From NCBI GenBank assembly GCA_039922435.1, contig JBDTES010000009.1, forward strand, positions 1 to 64,000: a DNA stretch of 64,000 nucleotides. Reading direction: 5' to 3'. Positions within the stretch are counted from its first letter, which is position 1; each line of letters opens with the position of its first letter. Origin of the DNA: JBDTES01 sp039922435 (lineage in GTDB: Bacteria > Patescibacteriota > Saccharimonadia > Saccharimonadales > UBA4665). Below are positions 8,330-15,953 of this stretch, piece after piece. Made by a program: the position numbers and the translations under genes. Below the pieces are notes generated by a model that was not told where the DNA came from, made no database searches, and worked only from the letters and a program-made list of their open reading frames with translations.

Positions 8330-8893
8330 CTAGTAACTATTTTTGCGAGCTAGTTTCATTAATCTTAACGATAGAATCGCCGCAGAGAACTGGATTATAA
8401 ACATCAGTATAAAAATAATGTGGAAACCATACAGCTTCACCAAATATCCACCAATTACAGCCGCTACCGCTGTAAATATCATATTTCCGCCATCAAAGAA
8501 CGACCACTCACTAGCTTCTTTGCCTTTATCTTCATAATGCGAATAGGTGGCTTTCCAGGCGGGGATTAAGATACCTTGTCCAATGGCATTAATCGCCTGG
8601 ACGACGTAGAGGCTCGTTGGGCTCTTGACTAGCAGAAATAGTAGTGATGCAAAAGCTAGCCAAAAATAGCCGAAGACCACCAGCTTACGCTTGTGCTTCG
8701 ATCCATCCTCAAGTTTGCCCAGAACAATTATGAGTACTCCCGCCAGGCCCACGTAAAGCCCATAGGCAATACCGGTTTGAAAAGCTCCAGCCCCAATATC
8801 AAGCGCAAATAGAGCGTAGAGTGGCGAAAACAGCGCAAAGCCAAATAAATTTATATAATTGCTAAGGAGTAACAGTTTTTGTATCGGCCGCAT
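8330..8893 (-). CDS. Half-length MFS-type transporter
   Basis: A 187-residue protein of six hydrophobic segments that matches one half of a major facilitator: the loop between segments 2 and 3 has GKLEDGSKHKRK, a variant of the MFS signature GxLaDrxGrr. Typical MFS proteins have 12 segments and about 400 residues; no second half is found on either side, so this is either a functional dimer of halves or a decayed gene. The frame is intact and has a clear promoter (TATACT 8 bases before ATG), favouring a functional gene. The substrate cannot be told. Confidence 0.65.
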   Translation of the reverse strand: MRPIQKLLLLSNYINLFGFALFSPLYALFALDIGAGAFQTGIAYGLYVGLAGVLIIVLGKLEDGSKHKRKLVVFGYFWLAFASLLFLLVKSPTSLYVVQAINAIGQGILIPAWKATYSHYEDKGKEASEWSFFDGGNMIFTAVAAVIGGYLVKLYGFHIIFILMFIIQFSAAILSLRLMKLARKNSY

Positions 8894-8901
8894 TTAGCCA
8901 C

Positions 8902-8907
8902 AGTATA
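8902..8907 (-). promoter_or_regulatory. -10 box of the half MFS gene, TATACT
   Basis: TATACT ends 8 bases before the ATG at 8893, with no Shine-Dalgarno in between; predicted near-leaderless start. Confidence 0.5.
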
Positions 8908-8977
8908 TATTAGCCAGACATAAAAGTCATAGCTGAAAACAAGACTCTCGTAAGTCGGTTAGATCTCTACAAATAAC

Positions 8978-9029
8978 AAAAAGTGACCAGCTACCTCCGG
9001 ATTAAGCCATTAAGATATCTGATCACTTT
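8978..9029 (-). terminator. Probable terminator downstream of tRNA-Leu
   Basis: In the minus-strand transcript AAAGTGATCAG (9029-9019) can pair with CTGGTCACTTT (8990-8980), 11 pairs with one G-U, followed by a run of five U. The 28-base loop is unusually long for an intrinsic terminator. Confidence 0.5.
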
Positions 9030-9042
9030 ACTTCATAATAAT

Positions 9043-9126
9043 TGGTGCGGATGAGAGGACTTGAACCTCCACGCATTGCTGCACTAGCTCCTAAAGCTAG
9101 CGTGTCTACCATTCCACCACATCCGC
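9043..9126 (-). tRNA. tRNA-Leu, anticodon UAG
   Basis: An 84-base class II tRNA. The acceptor stem GCGGATG pairs with CATCCGC, the discriminator base is A and the terminal CCA is encoded in the DNA. The anticodon stem CTAGC/GCTAG encloses the loop TTTAGGA, giving anticodon TAG (reads CUN leucine codons). A long variable arm and a T arm with TTCAAGT are present, as expected for leucine tRNAs. It stands alone, not in a tRNA cluster. Confidence 0.95.
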
Positions 9127-9176
9127 ATGATTTTAAGTTGCAACCATGCTATTTTAACGTTTTTAGTCGCAAAAGA

Positions 9177-9734
9177 CTAGCTTTTATATGCCCGGTGGAA
9201 TTTTCTTAGCCGACGATACAGTTCTGCACTGTTGCCATTAGCTACGTCATCAAAAGCCAAGCGGGTCTTTTTAATCGAAGCAAGCTCTCTATCTTCATAT
9301 AATATTCCGGCTATATGCTCAATCTCGATATTGTAGTTGTAGCTATTCCCTAATACCTTTGCTAAGACATACTCAAGCCGTTCATTTGAATGCCCTGGGG
9401 TACCAATTACTAATATATCGTAGATCTTCAGAGGCTCCAGCAAGTTTAACTTAGTAAACAATATATTACCAAACGTATTTTTTGATTCAGCTTCGGTTAG
9501 GATTTTATCAGGTAGAACCCCGAGACTAACGGCGTAATCTTTCATTGCTTGAGCCTCGCTAATAGCCGGTCGGAAATCTGCCTTATAACTAAACCCGCCC
9601 GACATAATTAGCCAAGTCGGCTTAATCTCATTAAAGCGTTCGACCGCAAGTCTGACTGGCGCCATTGACCCTCTAGTTAAGGTCCCCTCGCTAGTAATTC
9701 CACCCCCAAGAACTAATATCGCACTAACTTTCAT
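9177..9734 (-). CDS. YdcF/SanA-like DUF218 protein
   Basis: A 185-residue protein of the DUF218 (YdcF/ElyC/SanA) family, an alpha/beta fold often linked to envelope or wall-precursor metabolism. Family features seen are the N-terminal strand AILVLGGG followed by Thr/Arg-rich loop, LIMSGGFS, the EAQAMKDYAVSLGV segment, and ESKNTFGN, then the VIGTPGHSNER block. The frame opens further upstream, but the ATG at 9734 is chosen because TATAAT ends 9 bases before it. Unlike most SanA-type members there is no membrane anchor, so it is probably cytoplasmic. The reaction is not known for the family. Confidence 0.75.
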   Translation of the reverse strand: MKVSAILVLGGGITSEGTLTRGSMAPVRLAVERFNEIKPTWLIMSGGFSYKADFRPAISEAQAMKDYAVSLGVLPDKILTEAESKNTFGNILFTKLNLLEPLKIYDILVIGTPGHSNERLEYVLAKVLGNSYNYNIEIEHIAGILYEDRELASIKKTRLAFDDVANGNSAELYRRLRKFHRAYKS

Positions 9735-9743
9735 AACTCTGTA

Positions 9744-9749
9744 ATTATA
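9744..9749 (-). promoter_or_regulatory. -10 box of the DUF218 gene, TATAAT
   Basis: A perfect TATAAT 9 bases before the ATG at 9734. It decides the start over the upstream in-frame alternatives, which would place the promoter inside the gene. Confidence 0.6.
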
Positions 9750-9866
9750 CTCTAAATGAGGTAATGAAACTCCACGCATCAGGCTAAATTTGGTTAAAGA
9801 TAACAGATATCATGCAAATCGTTTAAGTGTTCACTACTGTTTGACGGTCAATAACCGAAAATAATC

Positions 9867-10400
9867 TTAATGAGTCTTTTTGTAAAAAACTAATTGAATG
9901 TCGCCGTAAGATTTATGGAGAATAACTTCGAGATTCTTGAGCTGACGGACGGCTTCGCTGCCTGGCCATGATAATACAAGAATCCCGCTAGTCTTGACGT
10001 GACCGGCTAGCCGTTCGATAACATTTGGGCGGATATCGGTATAAGGTGGATCGGCCATCACAATATCGTACTGCTTGGCCTGATTATTGCGCGACCAGCC
10101 GCTGACGTTTTTATGAAGAAGTGTTATCGAATCCTCAAGACCTAGAGTAGTAATATTGGCTGCAATGGTTTTTGTAGCGTCGGTATCTTTTTCGATAGCC
10201 GTCGCACTAGCTGCCCCACGACTGATGGACTCGATGCTAAGTGCCCCAGTTCCCGAATATGTATCTAACACCGTTAACCCCTCAATGTCGCCGAGAGCAT
10301 TAAAAATAGCACCGCGAGCCTTTTCACTCATTGGATGTGTGCGATTACCGCGCGGACCATCAAACTGGCGCCCACCTAGTCGACCAGCTATAACTCTCAT
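9867..10400 (-). CDS. rsmD: 16S rRNA (guanine966-N2)-methyltransferase
   Basis: SAM-dependent methyltransferase modifying G966 of 16S rRNA in the small-subunit P-site region. The 177 residues show the RsmD start MRVIAGRLGGR, the SAM-binding strand VLDTYSGTGALSIE (motif I, residues ~43-56) and the catalytic DPPY motif (MADPPYTD, ~115). Length is typical. Its ATG overlaps the stop of the upstream gene by four bases (ATGA), so it is translated from the same mRNA as the phospholipase C-like protein, an unusual partner. Confidence 0.92.
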   Translation of the reverse strand: MRVIAGRLGGRQFDGPRGNRTHPMSEKARGAIFNALGDIEGLTVLDTYSGTGALSIESISRGAASATAIEKDTDATKTIAANITTLGLEDSITLLHKNVSGWSRNNQAKQYDIVMADPPYTDIRPNVIERLAGHVKTSGILVLSWPGSEAVRQLKNLEVILHKSYGDIQLVFYKKTH

Positions 10401-11221
10401 TTTTTAGTGGTCTCTTGACTGTCGCGTAGGGCTCCATACCACGCCAGAGTGACCATATCAACTATCATCGGTGCTAGTTCTCGGCGGACCTGGCGGGCCA
10501 GTTTGACTGTCCAACCTCGCTTATAAAACTCTATATACATATTTTTATCGGCTATTTCGATGGCCTTTTCACGGAATAAACGCGGCAAGCCTTTGCCGAC
10601 CAACTCTGCCAAGTCCTCATCCGACGGTCGCCCAGCCGTAAGTTTGAGTGGCGCAATTATGCTAGCCACCCCGAATTCGAATAAACCATGGGTTGTTAAT
10701 AAGCCCTTTGGGCCCCACATTTTCCAATTATTACCAAGCTGTTGCATGCGGGTATCACCGTGCATGATCAATTTCTCTTTAACAGATGTCCTCGTCTCGA
10801 TGCCTTCACCACCTCGTAGTTTGGTCAATTCTGCCTCATATGGATAGTGGTGGGCCGGTGTCAGGCCATCGACTATGGCATGGGATAACCAGGCAGCCTC
10901 GAACGATGCCCGGGCTCGGTTGCGGTCCTTAAGCGCCTTAGTCAGCTCTTTGTAGTGATACTCAATTATTACAACCAAACCATTGTCTTTGGGATCATAT
11001 GGATCAAAATAATGCCAAGGTTCTCCCTGGGCCGGAGTTTTACGCTTTATGCCATCTGGCCCATCCTTGCCTTCAAATCGCAGAATTTCTTGAGACCTCG
11101 GGAAGCCATTAGCCCGGCCAACCAATAAGACATCAAGGTTGTGCCGAGCAACCCGGTCAATCTTCTGGTGGGCCCCAAAAACTGCACCAGACCACTTAGT
11201 TAAAGTCGTACCGGCATACAT
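10397..11221 (-). CDS. Zinc phospholipase C / S1-P1 nuclease-like protein
   Basis: A 274-residue protein I assign by metal-ligand pattern. It has H18, WHYFD (H70), HAIVDGLTPAH (H114, D118, H124) and HGLFE (H178, E182). The H-x3-D-x5-H and later H-x3-E spacing matches the ligands of the bacterial zinc-dependent phospholipase C family (H69, H118, D122, H128, H142, E146 in the B. cereus enzyme) and the related S1/P1 nucleases. The N-terminal Trp that binds zinc in secreted members is absent and there is no signal peptide, so it would be cytoplasmic or exported by other means. A GGGAG lies 9 bases before the ATG. It is the first gene of an operon with rsmD. Activity and substrate are unknown. Confidence 0.6.
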   Translation of the reverse strand: MYAGTTLTKWSGAVFGAHQKIDRVARHNLDVLLVGRANGFPRSQEILRFEGKDGPDGIKRKTPAQGEPWHYFDPYDPKDNGLVVIIEYHYKELTKALKDRNRARASFEAAWLSHAIVDGLTPAHHYPYEAELTKLRGGEGIETRTSVKEKLIMHGDTRMQQLGNNWKMWGPKGLLTTHGLFEFGVASIIAPLKLTAGRPSDEDLAELVGKGLPRLFREKAIEIADKNMYIEFYKRGWTVKLARQVRRELAPMIVDMVTLAWYGALRDSQETTKK

Positions 11222-11282
11222 TAAATAAGACTCCCACGCTGGTAAGCAAAAAAGTTAAAATCGCAAAATCTAAAATTCATTG

Positions 11283-13319
11283 TTAGTTTAAATTTGTAAC
11301 GGCCCGAAGACGGATTATGTGGTCGTTCAATTGCTTGTATTGTAGCAGATTATCGCCTTTTTCGATAAACTCGGCTGCTGCCCCGCGGGCTAAGGCAATC
11401 AGTTTTACATCTGAGAGCTTGGCAACCCTGAGGTCGAGTTCACCGTGCTGGGTCTGACCATAAATTGCTCCCGGACCACGCAGCTCCAGATCATATTCAG
11501 CCAATTTAAAGCCATCCTGACTGCTTTCGAGCGCTCGGAGCCGTCGACTAGGTGCTTTGCTATCGCTCGTCATTAAATAGCAGAAACCCTGACTCTCGCC
11601 CCGGCCAACCCGACCGCGTAACTGGTGCATCTGGGCCAGGCCAAATCGTTCAGCCGCCTCTATTAGCATAACGGTGGCATTGGGCACGTCGACGCCAACC
11701 TCGATAACAGTTGTTGAAACTAGAATATCCAATTCCCCGGCTACAAACTTCTCCATGGTCTGGTTCCTGTCATCAGCTTTTAGGCGACCGTGCATCAAAC
11801 CCACTCTAAACTCTTTAAAATCCTTTTTAAGAAACTGATCATATATCTTCTCAGCCGAATTAGCCTCCAGAACGGCCGATTCAGTAATTATTGGGCAGAC
11901 TACAAACATTTGGCGGCCAGCCGCCAGTTCAAGCTTAATCTTATCGTAGAGTTGAGCCCGTGAATTCGGTGAGCAAATTTCGGTTACAATCGGTTGGCGG
12001 CCAGCTGGCTTTTCGTCCAGAATCGACACATCTAGTTCACCATAAAGTGTTAGCGCCAGACTGCGCGGTATCGGCGTAGCCGTCAGGGATAACAAATGCG
12101 GCATATGACCAGCTTTGACCATCAATTTCTTACGTTGCTCAACCCCAAAACGATGCTGTTCATCAACAATTACTAGACCGAGCTTTTTCATATCGACTTT
12201 ATCTTGAATTAGGGCGTGCGTACCAACAATAAACCTGGCATCACCGACTTTAATAGCAGCCTGAGCCTTTAGTTTGGCCTGCGACGAAAGGCCGCCTACC
12301 AACAAAGTAACTTGGTTCTGCATACCAAGCGGTTGAAGCAACTTATAAATAGTATCGGCGTGCTGGCGAGCCAGCAGTTCAGTCGGCGCCATAAAGGCCA
12401 CCTGCATTCCCTTGGCTATTACCATCAATGCCGCCATAGCAGCAACCACTGTCTTGCCAGAACCAACATCGCCCTCGACCAGACGATTCATCGGGCGTTC
12501 GGCCTGTAAATCTAGATAGATTCGCCAAACACAGCGCCGCTGACCATCAGTTAATTTAAATGGCAGGCCAGCTACAAAATCCTTAGCTAGCTGCTCGTCG
12601 AACGGGACTGCTAGCGACTTGTCGGCTGCTAGTTCTTGCTTATTGAGTAAACTGGCCAGACTCAGTTCAAAAACTTCTTCAAAACCCAAACGGCGCTTAG
12701 CCTCAGCTAAGTGTTCAGCCGATTCTGGAAAATGTATAGCTAGAACCGCCTCAGCTCTCGACATTAGTTTATTCTCTTCAATAATCCAGCTAGGTAACGT
12801 CTCTGGCAATGAATCAATCAGGCTCTTGCAGGCACCGATTGCTCGACGAATTTGCTTACTACTAAGTCCCTTGGTCTCGTGATATATCGGTACGATTCGG
12901 GCGGTATTTATCGGGAAGTCGCTGACTAGCTCGGCACTTGGATTCATTAGTTGAAACCGCTGGTGACTAAGCTCATACTCGCCAGATATATAATATTCCT
13001 GCCCGGTTTTAAGGCCAGCTGCTCGGTAGGGCTGATTAAACCAAACTATCCGCACACTGCCCGATATGTCACTAGCTATAGCCTCCGTGATATGCATACC
13101 GCGGCGGACATAGCGACCCGACGCCTGTTTAATAACCGCTTTGACCGACACGGGGCCAGGTCTAAGCTTAGCAATTGGCATCAACACCGAATAATCTTCG
13201 TAACGCCTCGGATAATAATCAATCAGTTCAGCTACGGTGTGAACACCCAAAACCGCCATTTTCCTGGCCATTTCCGGCCCGACACCCTTAACAAACGTAA
13301 TTTCACTCTTCATATCCAT
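11283..13319 (-). CDS. recG: ATP-dependent DNA helicase RecG
   Basis: Superfamily 2 helicase that reverses stalled forks and processes branched DNA. The 678 residues match the family in length. An N-terminal helix-hairpin-helix-like start (FVKGVGPEMARKM) and a wedge OB domain (about residues 60-150) precede the helicase core: Walker A GDVGSGKT, DEQH box (IVDEQHRFG), motif III SLTATPIPRSL, and motif VI QLRGRVGRGE. The C-terminal TRG region is present (YGQTQHGELDLR). Two ATGs are close (13319, 13313); the first is 7 bases after TATACT and is taken. It is divergently transcribed from the deoxyribosyltransferase-like gene. Confidence 0.97.
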   Translation of the reverse strand: MDMKSEITFVKGVGPEMARKMAVLGVHTVAELIDYYPRRYEDYSVLMPIAKLRPGPVSVKAVIKQASGRYVRRGMHITEAIASDISGSVRIVWFNQPYRAAGLKTGQEYYISGEYELSHQRFQLMNPSAELVSDFPINTARIVPIYHETKGLSSKQIRRAIGACKSLIDSLPETLPSWIIEENKLMSRAEAVLAIHFPESAEHLAEAKRRLGFEEVFELSLASLLNKQELAADKSLAVPFDEQLAKDFVAGLPFKLTDGQRRCVWRIYLDLQAERPMNRLVEGDVGSGKTVVAAMAALMVIAKGMQVAFMAPTELLARQHADTIYKLLQPLGMQNQVTLLVGGLSSQAKLKAQAAIKVGDARFIVGTHALIQDKVDMKKLGLVIVDEQHRFGVEQRKKLMVKAGHMPHLLSLTATPIPRSLALTLYGELDVSILDEKPAGRQPIVTEICSPNSRAQLYDKIKLELAAGRQMFVVCPIITESAVLEANSAEKIYDQFLKKDFKEFRVGLMHGRLKADDRNQTMEKFVAGELDILVSTTVIEVGVDVPNATVMLIEAAERFGLAQMHQLRGRVGRGESQGFCYLMTSDSKAPSRRLRALESSQDGFKLAEYDLELRGPGAIYGQTQHGELDLRVAKLSDVKLIALARGAAAEFIEKGDNLLQYKQLNDHIIRLRAVTNLN

Positions 13320-13326
13320 TATATCT

Positions 13327-13332
13327 AGTATA
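13327..13332 (-). promoter_or_regulatory. -10 box of recG, TATACT
   Basis: TATACT ends 7 bases before the recG ATG with no Shine-Dalgarno: a leaderless start is predicted. Only 31 bases separate the recG start from the divergent gene, so the two promoters overlap. Confidence 0.6.
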
Positions 13333-13350
13333 GCTGCTAGACTGTGGTAT

Positions 13351-13737
13351 ATGAATATATATGTGGCTGCCCGCTTTACGGAAAAAGCCTTAGTTCAAGA
13401 CTTATACGCCAAACTAATCGCCAAAGGACATACTATTACCGCCGACTGGACGAAGCATCAAAACGTTAAACCATATAATGAACACCCTGACGAAGCTGGT
13501 ACCTATTCTAAAGAAGACCTTGACGGGGTAATTAAATCTGATGTATTTATTTACTTATCCAGTCCAGAGGTAGGAGCTGGTCTATCAACTGAGCTCGGCG
13601 CTGCTCTAGCTAGCTTTATTCAGATTGGTAAGCCAAAGATATATGTTGTCGGCAAGTTTGTCTCAACAAACGCTTTCCACTACCACCCAGCGGTTATCCG
13701 AGTTACGGACATCCGATCAGCCCTGAAACTCCTCTAG
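13351..13737 (+). CDS. Nucleoside 2-deoxyribosyltransferase-like protein
   Basis: A 128-residue protein beginning with the strand MNIYVAARFTEKALVQDLYAKL, typical of the nucleoside 2-deoxyribosyltransferase / YtoQ-like fold, and containing DLDGVIKSDVFIYLSS and GLSTELGAALA, which matches the family's E-x2-x-A nucleotide-binding helix (the Glu of STELG is the usual catalytic position). The family exchanges bases on deoxyribonucleosides or hydrolyses nucleotides; the substrate here is unknown. It is short but complete, and its 3' end faces the methyltransferase gene. Confidence 0.65.
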   Translation: MNIYVAARFTEKALVQDLYAKLIAKGHTITADWTKHQNVKPYNEHPDEAGTYSKEDLDGVIKSDVFIYLSSPEVGAGLSTELGAALASFIQIGKPKIYVVGKFVSTNAFHYHPAVIRVTDIRSALKLL

Positions 13738-13793
13738 GCAATCACTTCTTATTTAAATACTAGAGAATCCCTAAAGACACCTAAAGTAGACAG

Positions 13794-14579
13794 CTATTTT
13801 GCTTTATGAATCAGAAAGAAGACTGATGGTCCAAAATAGACTCGTGATAGGGCTGGCTGCAAGATACCCTCGACGGCTAGCATTAGGTTGTGCGGCACAA
13901 TCTTTTTGAGGGCTGGACTACGCAGGTTAGAGACAGACAAAATACGTTTCACCTCTAGCCCAGCTTCTTTAAGTTGCTTTTTAATCGTTAACGGATTGTG
14001 ATTTACAAACGGTGCATATTCAGCTGTTTGATGAGCTTTTGGCCTAATATCGACTGGCTCTTTGGGTAAATCCTCGCCCCGCAAAAAATGTCTTAGTCGG
14101 TTGCGGGCGTGGCCGTAATTGGCAAACTCCATCAGGAAGTAACCATCGGTGCTCAAAACCCGAGCAATCTCGGCAAAAGCCTTCTCGGGATGGGGAATAT
14201 GGTGCAAAATCCGGACAATCGTCAGCAAATCGACCGAGCCATCGGCAAAATCCATTTGTTCAACCTGCATAATTTGGCGGTCAATTTCGGGATGATCTTT
14301 CAAATAGTCCTTAGCAATGTCGAGTTGTTGCTGTGACGGGTCGGTTAAAGTTACCTTGTCGGCATAGTTTTCTAGAAAAATACACAACCGGCCATAGCCA
14401 CCACCGATATCAACAGCGTGACGGAAATGCTTACCATCAAGTAATCGCTTGATAGCCATGCGCTCGGCCGCATCTTCGTAACCACGACCTTTCCAGTAGT
14501 CACGATAGTTGTGTTCGGGGTCGTTGTACCAATCTGAATTTTTTTGATGATCGTTTGAAGTAGTATCTATTGTTGTCAT
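13794..14579 (-). CDS. Class I SAM-dependent methyltransferase
   Basis: A 261-residue Rossmann-fold methyltransferase. Motif I is AVDIGGGYGRL (about residue 56), the acidic end of strand 2 is VTLTDPS, and the post-motif segment VDLLTIVRILHHIPHPEKAFAEIARVL is the common small-molecule/UbiE-type pattern. Residues 190-261 form a family-variable cap. The ATG is 9 bases after TGGTATACT, without Shine-Dalgarno. The acceptor substrate cannot be inferred; the gene lies next to tyrS but has its own promoter. Confidence 0.8.
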   Translation of the reverse strand: MTTIDTTSNDHQKNSDWYNDPEHNYRDYWKGRGYEDAAERMAIKRLLDGKHFRHAVDIGGGYGRLCIFLENYADKVTLTDPSQQQLDIAKDYLKDHPEIDRQIMQVEQMDFADGSVDLLTIVRILHHIPHPEKAFAEIARVLSTDGYFLMEFANYGHARNRLRHFLRGEDLPKEPVDIRPKAHQTAEYAPFVNHNPLTIKKQLKEAGLEVKRILSVSNLRSPALKKIVPHNLMLAVEGILQPALSRVYFGPSVFFLIHKAK

Positions 14580-14588
14580 AACTTTAAG

Positions 14589-14597
14589 AGTATACCA
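14589..14597 (-). promoter_or_regulatory. Extended -10 of the methyltransferase, TGGTATACT
   Basis: TATACT preceded by TGG ends 9 bases before the ATG at 14579. It lies in the 19 bases just before tyrS's stop, so it separates the two genes transcriptionally. Confidence 0.55.
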
Positions 14598-14598
14598 G

Positions 14599-15813
14599 CT
14601 AGCCTCGTAGCTTTATAATCCGGGTATTCTGGAGCTTTTTACCTTTTCTAAGACGCAGTACACTGTCCTTGAAGTCACTTTCCTGGAAAGAATCACGGTC
14701 TACTTGGCTGTCATTGATATAAATCCCGCCACCCGCTAGTGTCTGCCGGGCATCACTTTTAGAAGTTGCTAGTCCAATTGCTACCAGCGCGTCAATAATG
14801 CTCGAGCCAGCCTCAACTACTATTTCCTCACCGGTTTCTTCTAGGTTAGATGATTGCAAGCTTTCGGCATAGTCCTTAGCCGTATCGGCTGATTCGACGC
14901 CGTGCACTAGTTTAGTTACTTCGTAGGCCAGCCGCTTTTGGGCTACTCGGCCAGATCGATTGGAATTAAACTCGGCTATGGTCCGATCAACATCCTCTTT
15001 AGATAATAATGTGTAAATCTTGATATAGCTTTCTACGCCAGCATCATCGACGTTTAGCCAGAACTGGTAAAAATCATTAACAGAAGTCTTATTGGCATCA
15101 AGCCAGATGGCACCAGCCTCCGATTTACCGAATTTAACTCCGGTAGTTTTATTGACCACAAGCGGTGCCGACCAGACGTTAGCTTCATCGCCAGTCACCC
15201 GACGTATCAAATCGACTCCTGCGATACAATTACCCCATTGATCGGCCCCACATACTTGCAAATTAACCCCTAGCTCACGGTGAAGGTGCAAAAAGTCATA
15301 GGCCTGAATTAAAACATAACTAAATTCGGCATAGCTAATGCCACTTCCAGCTTCGCTGAGACGGGTCTGGACAAATTCCCGGCCTAGCATTTGACGCATC
15401 GGCACATGTTTACCAACGTCACGTAAAAAATCAAGATAATCTATATCCTTAAACCAATCATAGTTATCAACAGTCACAAAGCCTTGGTCTCCCAGGAGAC
15501 TCTTATACTGGCCAACGATTCCGGTTTTGTACGTTGCTATCTCTTCGATAGTCTTTAAATTTCGTTCGTCGGCCTTGCCATCGGGGTCACCAATCATACC
15601 GGTAGCTCCACCAACTAGTAAAATTGCTTTGTGACTGCTCTCTATAAAGTGCCGGACCATCATTATCATTGCCAGATTACCAATTGTCATACTACTGGCC
15701 GACGGATCAACTCCCAAATAAAAAGTAATCGGCTGGCCGTCTAGTACTGAAACGTCTTTATATGTAGTTTGGTTTACAAAACCGCGCCAGGTAAGTTCTT
15801 CTGATAATGTCAT
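14599..15813 (-). CDS. tyrS: Tyrosyl-tRNA synthetase
   Basis: Class I synthetase charging tRNA-Tyr. With the ATG at 15813 it has 404 residues, normal for the bacterial enzyme; the frame opens at a TTG seven codons earlier, but that would run through the -10 box TATACT at 15825-15830. Key parts: YLGVDPSASSMTIGN (HIGH-like region), QAYDFLHLHRELGVNLQVCGADQWGN (tyrosine and ATP pocket), KFGKS (KMSKS loop) and a C-terminal S4 RNA-binding domain (about residues 335-404, DALVAIGLATSKSDARQTLAGGG). Confidence 0.96.
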   Translation of the reverse strand: MTLSEELTWRGFVNQTTYKDVSVLDGQPITFYLGVDPSASSMTIGNLAMIMMVRHFIESSHKAILLVGGATGMIGDPDGKADERNLKTIEEIATYKTGIVGQYKSLLGDQGFVTVDNYDWFKDIDYLDFLRDVGKHVPMRQMLGREFVQTRLSEAGSGISYAEFSYVLIQAYDFLHLHRELGVNLQVCGADQWGNCIAGVDLIRRVTGDEANVWSAPLVVNKTTGVKFGKSEAGAIWLDANKTSVNDFYQFWLNVDDAGVESYIKIYTLLSKEDVDRTIAEFNSNRSGRVAQKRLAYEVTKLVHGVESADTAKDYAESLQSSNLEETGEEIVVEAGSSIIDALVAIGLATSKSDARQTLAGGGIYINDSQVDRDSFQESDFKDSVLRLRKGKKLQNTRIIKLRG

Positions 15814-15824
15814 ATCTAAACTAG

Positions 15825-15830
15825 AGTATA
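15825..15830 (-). promoter_or_regulatory. -10 box of tyrS, TATACT
   Basis: TATACT ends 11 bases before the ATG at 15813, leaving a leader of about five bases. It supports the shorter tyrS start. Confidence 0.5.
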
Positions 15831-15906
15831 TCAAAACTACAACCAGACCGACAGATAGAAGTATCTTAAGCGCTTATTTTTTAAGCTTGCATCCACAAAT
15901 ATTTGC

Positions 15907-15912
15907 TATACT
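15907..15912 (+). promoter_or_regulatory. -10 box of the PBP gene, TATACT
   Basis: TATACT 41 bases before the ATG at 15954, in the divergent gap with tyrS. No clear -35 at 16-18 bases. Confidence 0.4.
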
Positions 15913-15953
15913 AGGTACATTATCAGTCAAGTTGTGAGAGACGAATCTAATCT

